A stretch of DNA of 5,671 nucleotides from the NCBI GenBank assembly GCA_022361535.1, contig JAKSAU010000504.1, forward strand, positions 1 to 5,671. The letters run 5' to 3'. Numbering within the stretch: position 1 is the first letter of the stretch; every line of letters starts with the position of its first letter. The DNA is from Desulfobacterales bacterium. Lineage in GTDB: Bacteria; Desulfobacterota; Desulfobacteria; Desulfobacterales; Desulfobacteraceae. Under the pieces are notes generated by a model that was not told where the DNA came from, did no database searches, and worked only from the letters and a program-made list of their open reading frames with translations. A program made the position numbers and the translations under genes. Positions 1 to 5,097 of the stretch are shown in pieces.

Positions 1-1
1 C

Positions 2-490
2 AAAGTTGCCAAAGACACGGATCTGGCAAAACTCTTTATCCCGGCCTTCATGAAAGTCGGTATGGCTGCTGTATCCATGTCTGCTGCCCAGGCAGTCGGT
101 AACGGCTACCTCGGTCTTGGTGACAGAATCGTCATGAACCGCGACAACCTCATCGGTGAAGCCAAAAAAGAAGTCCTGAAAATGGTTGACGACGGATATG
201 TTCCCCCGATGAAACAACCGGTCAAAGTAATTGGTAACGCTGGTCAGGGTATGGTCAATGCTGAGCTTTACAACATGCTCAACGGCCAGTTCATGAGTGA
301 GCATGATGCTTTCCTTGCAAAACGGATCGCATACGTCATGAGCGGTGGCGATGTTAAAACCGGTTCCGAAGTCAGCGAAGACACCATCCTGAAACTGGAA
401 CGTGACGCCTTTGTGGATTTCTGTAAAGAAGAAAAAACCATCGCCAGAATTGACCACATGCTGAAAACCGGGAAACCGCTTAGAAACTAA
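2..490 (+). CDS. fadN: 3-hydroxyacyl-CoA dehydrogenase / enoyl-CoA hydratase, FadN type, C-terminal part (5' end outside window)
   Basis: The frame is open from the window edge, and 162 codons are visible before the TAA stop. The first ATG in this frame, at 50, is internal: coding sequence runs upstream of it without a stop and no Shine-Dalgarno sequence precedes it. The visible part resembles the tail of FadN-type bifunctional beta-oxidation enzymes, which lies after the dehydrogenase and crotonase domains. Recognisable pieces are the segment around SEHDAFLAKRIAYVMSGGDV, the LERDAF stretch and the terminal GKPLRN, which I recall as typical of this family. FadN oxidises 3-hydroxyacyl-CoA with NAD and hydrates enoyl-CoA in the cytoplasm. 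The catalytic domains are outside the window, so the activity is inferred from the tail and from the adjacent thiolase, the same fadN-fadA order as in Bacillus. The stop is 21 bases before the thiolase start, so the two are almost certainly one operon. Confidence 0.8.
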   Translation, partial: KVAKDTDLAKLFIPAFMKVGMAAVSMSAAQAVGNGYLGLGDRIVMNRDNLIGEAKKEVLKMVDDGYVPPMKQPVKVIGNAGQGMVNAELYNMLNGQFMSEHDAFLAKRIAYVMSGGDVKTGSEVSEDTILKLERDAFVDFCKEEKTIARIDHMLKTGKPLRN

Positions 491-511
491 GCAACTTAGG
501 AGGACTTTATA

Positions 512-1690
512 ATGAGAGACGCATATATTGTACAATCTGTTCGGACCCCGGGCTGCAAGCAAAAAAGAGGTCAGTTCAATCAGACCCGCCCGGAAGAGCT
601 TGCTTCATTTATCATGAAGGAAGCTGTGGAAAGAACCCCCAACCTCAAGCCTGAAGATCTGGATGATGTCATGCTTGGCTGCGCCTTTCCCGAAGCTGAG
701 CAGGGACTGAATTTGGGCCGTATTGCCAATCAGATGGCTGGTTTCCCGGAAAAAGTATCCGGTGCTGTTGTAAACCGGTTCTGCGCTTCCGGTCTGGAAG
801 CCATTGCACTGGCATCTGCCCGGGTACAGATGGGATGGTCAGAAGTATGCATGGGCGCCGGTTGCGAATCCATGACTTTCGTACCCATGGGCGGCAATGT
901 ACCCCGCCCCCATCCGGAATATTCCAAAACAAACCCTGAAAACTATATTTCCATGGGGGTTACTGCGGAAAACGTAGCCAACCGCTATGATGTTTCCAGA
1001 GAAGATCAGGACAAGTTTGCTGCCGATTCCCAAGCCAAAGCGGCAGCAGCCAAAGAAGCGGATAACTTCCCTGAGATCGTACCCACACCGGCTTATACAT
1101 ATGTAGTACAAGAAGACGGTACCTATAAGAAAGAATCCAAAATCGTTAAATTCGACGACGGTATCCGTCCCTCTACTCCGGAACAACTGGGCAAACTGAG
1201 AACTGTATTTGCCGCAGCCGGATCTGTTACCGCTGGTAATGCTTCCCAGACAACTGACGGCGCAGCTGCCACCATCATCGCTTCCAAGGAAAAATGCGAC
1301 GAACTGGGTCTCACCCCCATCGGGCGTCTGGTAACCTACTCAACCGTCGGCTGCAAATCCGATGAAATGGGAGTTGGTCCTAAATATGCCATTCCCCAGG
1401 CATTGAAAACTGCCGGACTCACCATTGATGATATCGATATATGGGAAATCAACGAAGCCTTTGCTTCCCAGGCCCTGCACTGCATCAGAGAACTGGACCT
1501 TGAAAAATATATGGATAGAATCAATATCAAAGGCGGAGCTATTGCACTTGGCCATCCTTTGGGATGCACCGGTGCTAAACTCACAGCAACCATGTTCGCA
1601 AACCTCAAAGAGGTTAACGGTAAATATGGCGTCGTCTCCATGTGTATCGGCGGCGGAATGGGTGCTGCGGCTATATTCGAAAGACTGTAG
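512..1690 (+). CDS. fadA: Acetyl-CoA C-acyltransferase (3-ketoacyl-CoA thiolase), FadA type
   Basis: This complete 392-residue protein has the usual length for a degradative thiolase. It performs the last step of beta-oxidation in the cytoplasm, cleaving 3-ketoacyl-CoA with CoA to acetyl-CoA and a shortened acyl-CoA. All active-site elements are visible. The nucleophile is Cys91 in NRFCASGLEA, the NEAFA motif is at 314-318, His348 lies in GGAIALGHPLGCTGA, and the acid/base Cys378 lies in CIGGGMGAA. The AGNASQTTDGAA loop is at 241-252. The start is well supported: a perfect AGGAGG at 498-503 lies 8 bases before the ATG. The sequence is strongly like Bacillus FadA (YusK), and the upstream partner is FadN-like, so a fadNA operon for fatty-acid degradation is the natural reading. 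A biosynthetic acetoacetyl-CoA thiolase role cannot be excluded from sequence alone. An intrinsic terminator follows 25 bases after the stop. Confidence 0.94.
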   Translation: MRDAYIVQSVRTPGCKQKRGQFNQTRPEELASFIMKEAVERTPNLKPEDLDDVMLGCAFPEAEQGLNLGRIANQMAGFPEKVSGAVVNRFCASGLEAIALASARVQMGWSEVCMGAGCESMTFVPMGGNVPRPHPEYSKTNPENYISMGVTAENVANRYDVSREDQDKFAADSQAKAAAAKEADNFPEIVPTPAYTYVVQEDGTYKKESKIVKFDDGIRPSTPEQLGKLRTVFAAAGSVTAGNASQTTDGAAATIIASKEKCDELGLTPIGRLVTYSTVGCKSDEMGVGPKYAIPQALKTAGLTIDDIDIWEINEAFASQALHCIRELDLEKYMDRINIKGGAIALGHPLGCTGAKLTATMFANLKEVNGKYGVVSMCIGGGMGAAAIFERL

Positions 1691-1714
1691 CTGATACTAC
1701 CTCCTTGTTCGTTT

Positions 1715-1762
1715 AAAGAAACGGCCTTTCCCTTTCCCCAGGGGAAGGCCGCTTCTTTTTTT
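1715..1762 (+). terminator. Rho-independent terminator of the fadNA operon
   Basis: CGGCCTTTCCC (1722-1732) pairs with GGGGAAGGCCG (1741-1751), giving an 11-bp stem with one T-G wobble and an 8-base loop. A T-rich tract, CTTCTTTTTTT, follows at 1752-1762. AAAGAA before the stem also pairs with TTCTTT after it across one mismatch, extending the helix. The position, 25-30 bases after the thiolase stop, is ideal. The A-rich 5' flank means it could also work weakly in the other direction, but no minus-strand gene ends here. Confidence 0.92.
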
Positions 1763-1807
1763 CTCCCTTCCTCTTAAAAAAATCTTGTAAAATTAAGGGT
1801 TTCCCCT

Positions 1808-1827
1808 ATTGATTTTTTAAAATCAAT
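1808..1827. repeat. AT-rich 20-bp near-palindrome
   Basis: ATTGATTTT and AAAATCAAT are perfect 9-bp inverted arms around a central TT. The size and symmetry fit a dimeric regulator site, or a short hairpin. There is no T-run after it on the plus strand and no gene ending on the minus strand, so a terminator is unlikely. It lies about 370 bases ahead of the MBL gene start, rather far for an operator of that gene, and no good promoter overlaps it. Its function is unknown. Confidence 0.45.
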
Positions 1828-1864
1828 TTACTATGGCTTTACTATCAGTCCCTTTCCTTCTGCA

Positions 1865-1928
1865 CTCAAAATAAATCGACAAGGCGGAGCTGTGCCGAAA
1901 ATCACCTATAACTCTTCTCAAAATAAAT
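1865..1928 (+). repeat. 12-bp direct repeat pair CTCAAAATAAAT
   Basis: The 12-mer CTCAAAATAAAT occurs at 1865-1876 and again, identically, at 1917-1928, start to start 52 bases apart, or about five helical turns. Both copies are followed by CGA, directly in the first and after TTT in the second. Such a pair could bind a regulator on one face of the DNA, or could be debris of a duplicated segment. The AT-rich composition makes a chance match more likely than for mixed sequence. Confidence 0.4.
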
Positions 1929-2080
1929 TTTCGATTGGCCTGGAGAACAAGGGCATACCATATACAAATACCGGCCCGTTTATTCTAAGAAACGGCTGCC
2001 GTATTTTTTACAAAAACACGCCTGATGCCGTCCTCTTAGAACAAACAGGCCTAAGTGCTCAAACGGCAATACCTTCTTGA
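1892..2080 (+). CDS. Doubtful small ORF, 62 aa, no recognised family
   Basis: The frame starts at GTG 1892 and codes for 62 residues. AAGGCGGAG at 1881-1889 could act as a Shine-Dalgarno sequence only if the AAGG part is used (7-base spacing). The same frame is open without a stop from 1778, but contains no ATG upstream, so it could be the tail of a decayed longer gene. The translated product has no signal peptide, membrane segment or motif I recognise. The second half of the frame is the same DNA as the long 1973-2051 hairpin, so its sequence is shaped by pairing as well as, or instead of, coding. I consider it more likely non-coding than not. Confidence 0.2.
   Translation: MPKITYNSSQNKFSIGLENKGIPYTNTGPFILRNGCRIFYKNTPDAVLLEQTGLSAQTAIPS
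1973..2051 (-). other. Long imperfect hairpin, possible structured RNA or palindromic element
   Basis: The arms at 1973-1996 and 2027-2051 are inverted copies. Read on the minus strand, they pair over 24 positions with one bulged G (2032 or 2033). The blocks are GGCC, GUUU, UUCUAAGA and ACGGC, joined by three G-U wobbles. A 6/3-nt internal loop leads to a 9-bp apical stem (2000-2008 with 2012-2020), which also contains one G-U, closed by three bases. On the plus strand the same four irregular positions are A-C mismatches, so the minus-strand transcript folds better. No T-run follows on the minus strand, so it is not a classic terminator. It does not carry integron attC core sites in the form I know (RYYYAAC/GTTRRRY). 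It may be a small RNA, a processing site, or a palindromic mobile remnant. Confidence 0.5.
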
Positions 2081-2087
2081 GGAAGGT
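2071..2087. repeat. Short hairpin ACCTTC/GAAGGT
   Basis: ACCTTC (2071-2076) and GAAGGT (2082-2087) form a 6-bp stem, extended by a T-G pair to leave a 3-base loop. It lies 19 bases after the long hairpin. The two may form one structured region. No T-run follows on either strand, so termination is not supported. Confidence 0.3.
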
Positions 2088-2196
2088 CTCGATAATTACT
2101 CTGCACGCATCACAAAGAGACTGCCCTGAGCTCATCTTTAAAATTGCCTTTTTTAAATAGACTATCAATCAACTAACCCCAAAAGCGAGGTGTATC

Positions 2197-3714
2197 ATGA
2201 ATATAGGAGACCAAGTATATGTCAGCTATCCATCAGCAGTCCAATATGGCACCAAAGGCGACCCAGACTCGACAAAGGGTAAAAAGCCAAAAAATCAGCT
2301 TCTATGGGGAGACTGGGCAAGGGTTGATGACACGGACGGGGACTGGATCAATATCCGTTGCAGGGGCAAAAATGGCTGGGTAAGAAAGGAAAACCTGCAG
2401 ACAGAAAGAATATTGGAAGTAAACTTCGTAGACATAGGGCAAGGAGACGGGTGCCACATTCAAACCCCCGGAGACAAGGCAATTGTTGTTGATGCCGGAG
2501 AAGAAGACAATATGTACCGGTTTTTGCGATGGCGGTTTGGAAAATTTCAAACCAAATTCGAATTTGAGTCCTTTATTGTCACCCACCCTGACAAAGACCA
2601 CTATTATGGGTTCCGGGACTTTCTTGAAGATGCCAATGTATTTGTAAAAACTATTTTCCACAATTCAATTGTTGAACAGGTCTCAGAAGGCAAGAAATCC
2701 TTGGGAGAGGAAAAAGCATTCAATGGCAAAAAATACCTGACCGGGCTTGTCCTTACTCGTGACGATCTCAAAGAAATTACAGACAGTGATGAGCGGCGGG
2801 GAAAACGGTTTTTCCCTAATATGTTAAAAACAGCACTGGACTCAGGCCGAGTTAACGATATTGCAGGTATTTTGGCAAGTACGGACCATCAGACACCGCA
2901 ATATCTTCCAGGTTATGCACCCGAGGATGACCAGGGACTGACCCTAAAAATTTTAGGCCCGGTTCCCCAGGCTTTGGAGCAGGGAGTAAAGGGACTGCCC
3001 AAAATCGGGAACCCTGGTGTCACTAAAAACGGGCATTCCGTGGTTATACTTTTGGAAATCGGGAACATTAAAATGCTGCTTGGTGGAGACCTGAACGAAC
3101 CGTCCCAGGAATATTTGCTGAACCACTATACCGGGCTTTCCCCCCATCCCGGCTCACCGGGTGATATGGATATTTTATTGAGTGAAGCCCGCAAACATTT
3201 TCAGGTAGATATTGCCAAAGCCTGCCACCATGGCAGTTCCCATGTATCTCCAAGTTTTCTCATGGCAACAAATCCCATTGTAACAATCATCTCCAGCGGA
3301 GATAACGAACCCCATTCCCATCCAAGACCAGATACTTTAGGGCAAATCGGCAAGTTCAGCCGTACTGACCGACCGTTAATTTTCTCAACCGAACTTGCCC
3401 GATCAGGTAATGAAAGTATCAAACACCCTAACCGCGTAAGGGCTGAATTACGAAAGAAAATAGACAAGGAAACTGCTATTATTAATGATCCAACCGCATC
3501 TGATGCAGAAAAGCAAAAAGCTGACGAAAGGTTGGATAAACACCTAAACGTCATCCAGCGGTCCGTTGCCAACTATGGCATGATCAATGTCCGGACAGAC
3601 GGGGAAAAGCTAATCATTACCCAGCGTCTTGAAAGGCAGCGCTCCAAATCTAAACGCTGGGACATTTACAAGTTTGAATCCGATGACCATGGCCGGTTAA
3701 ATTATATCCATTGA
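2197..3714 (+). CDS. SH3-like domain + ComEC/Rec2-type metallo-beta-lactamase fold hydrolase
   Basis: This 505-residue soluble protein has no signal peptide or membrane segment. Residues about 3-67 resemble a bacterial SH3-like domain (WGDWARV and GWVRKENL at its end). From residue 73 follows the ComEC-type metallo-beta-lactamase core: VDIGQGDG (78-85), VVDAG (97-101), the metal motif HPDKDH (130-135), LLGGDLN (294-300), CHHGSSH (343-349) and SSGDNEPHSHPRPD (366-379). The set matches the Zn-dependent domain that sits at the end of the DNA-uptake channel ComEC, but here it stands alone without the channel. About 160 residues separate the metal motif from GGD, apparently longer than in ComEC, so there is an insertion around 150-245. 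A C-terminal extension (about 400-505) includes a charged, likely helical stretch (415-455). A nuclease or phosphodiesterase role is inferred from the family. The start has GAGGTG at 2187-2192, four bases before the ATG. It leads a tight operon with the YkgJ-type gene. Confidence 0.87.
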   Translation: MNIGDQVYVSYPSAVQYGTKGDPDSTKGKKPKNQLLWGDWARVDDTDGDWINIRCRGKNGWVRKENLQTERILEVNFVDIGQGDGCHIQTPGDKAIVVDAGEEDNMYRFLRWRFGKFQTKFEFESFIVTHPDKDHYYGFRDFLEDANVFVKTIFHNSIVEQVSEGKKSLGEEKAFNGKKYLTGLVLTRDDLKEITDSDERRGKRFFPNMLKTALDSGRVNDIAGILASTDHQTPQYLPGYAPEDDQGLTLKILGPVPQALEQGVKGLPKIGNPGVTKNGHSVVILLEIGNIKMLLGGDLNEPSQEYLLNHYTGLSPHPGSPGDMDILLSEARKHFQVDIAKACHHGSSHVSPSFLMATNPIVTIISSGDNEPHSHPRPDTLGQIGKFSRTDRPLIFSTELARSGNESIKHPNRVRAELRKKIDKETAIINDPTASDAEKQKADERLDKHLNVIQRSVANYGMINVRTDGEKLIITQRLERQRSKSKRWDIYKFESDDHGRLNYIH

Positions 3715-3738
3715 CCTTATGACAGGGCAGATACTTTT

Positions 3739-4443
3739 ATGGCTGAAAAAAAACACACGCGTTTAACAATTTCACAGGCCATTGACGCCATTGCTTCTGA
3801 TTTTGGCCAGTATGGCCCCCAACCGGATTTATTTTACAAAATCGCCCCCTTTATTTTAAAGGACAATTTTAAACGTTCTACTAGCATCAAGGATCAAAAT
3901 GCATGGGTGCGTCAGGACAAGGATCATCCGTTTACAAAGGTTGATACGTCTGCATTCGGATTTTATTTGATTCATATGCTTGAATGCAGTAATCCGGATT
4001 CAGAGTCTATGGCTCTCATATGTGCCCATGTTTTTGAGGCGTCTGTATGGCCTTTTATAGCTGAAGGCCATAAAGGGGTTTGTATTGAAGATCAGATGGA
4101 CGGTTTTTCCTGCAAACGATGCGGTAACTGCTGTTGCGGACTTGAGCATGTTTGCACTAAAGAGGATTTGGATTTGTGGAAAGGGCTCGGCAGAAATGAT
4201 ATCCTGGCCTGGGTCAAAAAAGCCCCCATGACCAATGGAAGTGCACAATACAGAATCTGGATTGACCCAAAGACGAACAACCCCATGCCATCGTGTCCGT
4301 TTCTTGCCCCCGAAAAAGAAAAAAGCACATTTACTTGCACCATTCATGACGTCAAACCACAGGTATGCAGAGAGTATCCATTTACCAAAAAGCATGCACA
4401 CAAAACCGGATGCCTAGGCTTTACCCAGGTTCATCCAGGATAA
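3739..4443 (+). CDS. YkgJ-family CxxCxxCC cysteine-cluster protein with extra N-terminal domain
   Basis: This 234-residue cytoplasmic protein has a C-terminal half that is a YkgJ-type putative zinc/iron-chelating domain (Pfam PF03692 family). It carries C125-x2-C128-x2-C131-C132 in CKRCGNCC, with an additional C133 and C139, then CPFL (C186), CTIHDVKPQVCREYPF (C200, C210) and C225. Family members are thought to bind Fe-S or metal, but the reaction is mostly undefined. Residues 1-120 are not part of that domain and I do not recognise them; they look largely helical. The start is fixed: the frame closes at the TGA that ends the MBL gene, 24 bases upstream, and the ATG is the first start after it. 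Its Shine-Dalgarno sequence is weak (AGGG at 3724-3727, 11 bases away), so translation probably depends on coupling to the MBL gene. The pairing suggests a metal- or redox-linked partner for the hydrolase. This is inference. Confidence 0.85.
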   Translation: MAEKKHTRLTISQAIDAIASDFGQYGPQPDLFYKIAPFILKDNFKRSTSIKDQNAWVRQDKDHPFTKVDTSAFGFYLIHMLECSNPDSESMALICAHVFEASVWPFIAEGHKGVCIEDQMDGFSCKRCGNCCCGLEHVCTKEDLDLWKGLGRNDILAWVKKAPMTNGSAQYRIWIDPKTNNPMPSCPFLAPEKEKSTFTCTIHDVKPQVCREYPFTKKHAHKTGCLGFTQVHPG

Positions 4444-4444
4444 G

Positions 4445-4595
4445 ATGATACCCGCAAACCCAAACATTCTTAAAAGACAAAGGGTTTATCGTTCCTGAAT
4501 ACCGGAAAGTCGACTTCAAAGTTCGTGACATCCGATTCCATCATGATTTGGATAAAAAAGGAATCACTGAATTATGGATCTACTTTGATGTATGA
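4445..4595 (+). pseudogene. Small third cassette gene, broken by a one-base frameshift
   Basis: An ATG at 4445 follows the YkgJ-gene stop by one base (TAAGATG) and has AGGA at 4437-4440 with 4-base spacing, a good coupled start. The frame reads MIPANPNILK and then stops after 17 codons at 4496. If one A of the run AAAA (4472-4475) is removed, it continues in the next frame as DKGFIVPEYRKVDF and on to a TGA at 4593-4595, giving a 49-residue protein ending in LWIYFDV. That downstream frame has no start codon except an internal TTG, yet it is open and protein-like, with mixed charged and hydrophobic residues. It could be a frameshifted gene, a sequencing error in the A-run, or recoding. I recognise no family. 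Its last 24 bases overlap the end of the convergent minus-strand gene. Confidence 0.45.
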
Positions 4596-5084
4596 AGTTG
4601 TCTTTGTATCATAGATCATATCATCAGTACATTTTTGGACGATAAGCTTAAACTCTCCATAGGGATGGGCCGAAAACAGCACATCAAAGAACCCGTTTTT
4701 ATTTATTTTTACCCAGGTTTGACCGCTTCCTAAATCAAGGCTCGTTTTTTCCTCACCACTTAGCCAGTATATTGGCCGGCCCGTTTCCGCTGTAAATCGG
4801 ATCAAGAAGGCATCCCCTTCCCCCGCCTGGATCCGAAGCGTTGAAATATGCTCTCCCCCCACCATACCTTTTACAATACACTTATGTTGCACCTCATTGA
4901 ATGAGAGACAACGCATGGTACGGCTCATGTCGTCTTTACGGCAGGTCACCTGGTCAGCGCAGTCTGTTTCCAGGATTTCCCTTGCCTGGCTTACCTGCGG
5001 GGCCAGTGAAAACCAAGCAATACAACACAACATAATCCGGGAAACCAAAAGAAGGTTCCTGTCTATACGCAACAAATATCTCAC
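4572..5084 (-). CDS. Small exported protein of unknown function, downstream of a chemoreceptor
   Basis: The frame codes for up to 170 residues. The N-terminus is a signal peptide: basic residues (R2, R6, R9), a hydrophobic stretch at about 11-28 (LLLVSRIMLCCIAWFSLA) and a likely signal-peptidase I site VSQA|R after residue 34. No lipobox is clear, although C20 and C21 lie in the hydrophobic part. The mature part has five cysteines (42, 48, 59, 69, 152), four near the N-terminus, so disulfides or metal binding in the periplasm are possible. The rest alternates in a beta-strand pattern, such as AFLIRF and GEFKLIVQK. I do not recognise the family. The GTG at 5084 has AGG too close. A TTG at 5075 has AGGTG (5088-5084) at 8 bases and may be the true start. 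Only 13 bases separate it from the chemoreceptor stop, so co-transcription and a link to sensing are likely. Confidence 0.7.
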   Translation of the reverse strand: MRYLLRIDRNLLLVSRIMLCCIAWFSLAPQVSQAREILETDCADQVTCRKDDMSRTMRCLSFNEVQHKCIVKGMVGGEHISTLRIQAGEGDAFLIRFTAETGRPIYWLSGEEKTSLDLGSGQTWVKINKNGFFDVLFSAHPYGEFKLIVQKCTDDMIYDTKTTSYIKVDP

Positions 5085-5097
5085 ACCTGAATTATAT

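Larger units (their letters stand above)
1691..2196. other. Gene-poor interval between the fad operon and the MBL cassette
   Basis: This stretch of about 500 bases has no gene I can identify. Besides the terminator it contains a near-palindrome (1808-1827), a 12-bp direct repeat (1865-1876 and 1917-1928), a weak open frame with a GTG start (1892-2080), a long hairpin (1973-2051) and a short hairpin (2071-2087). For the downstream gene I found only a poor promoter: a TAAAAT (2139-2144) that resembles a -10 box but has no matching -35. No tRNA-like cloverleaf, integrase attachment site or CRISPR repeat was seen. The concentration of small repeats suggests regulatory or degenerated mobile DNA. 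That is inference. Confidence 0.6.

Noticed and set aside
839..1186. Minus-strand open frame of 115 codons opposite the thiolase gene
   Set aside because: It lies entirely antisense to a thiolase with all catalytic residues intact. Such frames are a by-product of codon usage, and no ribosome site or motif supports it.
1785..1812. TTGTAA with TATTGA as a sigma-70 promoter
   Set aside because: Both boxes are poor, the spacer is 16 bases, and it would drive nothing identifiable for nearly 400 bases.
1973..2051. Integron attC site
   Set aside because: The long imperfect hairpin is attC-like in size, but neither strand shows RYYYAAC and GTTRRRY core boxes at the base, and there is no integrase or cassette array.
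1980..2168. Minus-strand 62-codon open frame starting at a TTG
   Set aside because: It has a weak start with only a distant G-run as ribosome site, its second half is one arm and the loop of the long hairpin, and the product has no recognisable motif.
4000..4401. Minus-strand open frame of 133 codons opposite the YkgJ-type gene
   Set aside because: It is antisense to the conserved cysteine motifs, and its translation is low-complexity Phe/Gly/Ser without family features.
4588..4607. Possible terminator hairpin GTATGAAG/CTTTGTAT after the cassette
   Set aside because: Three of eight pairs are G-T, no T-run follows on the plus strand, and it lies inside the end of the minus-strand gene.
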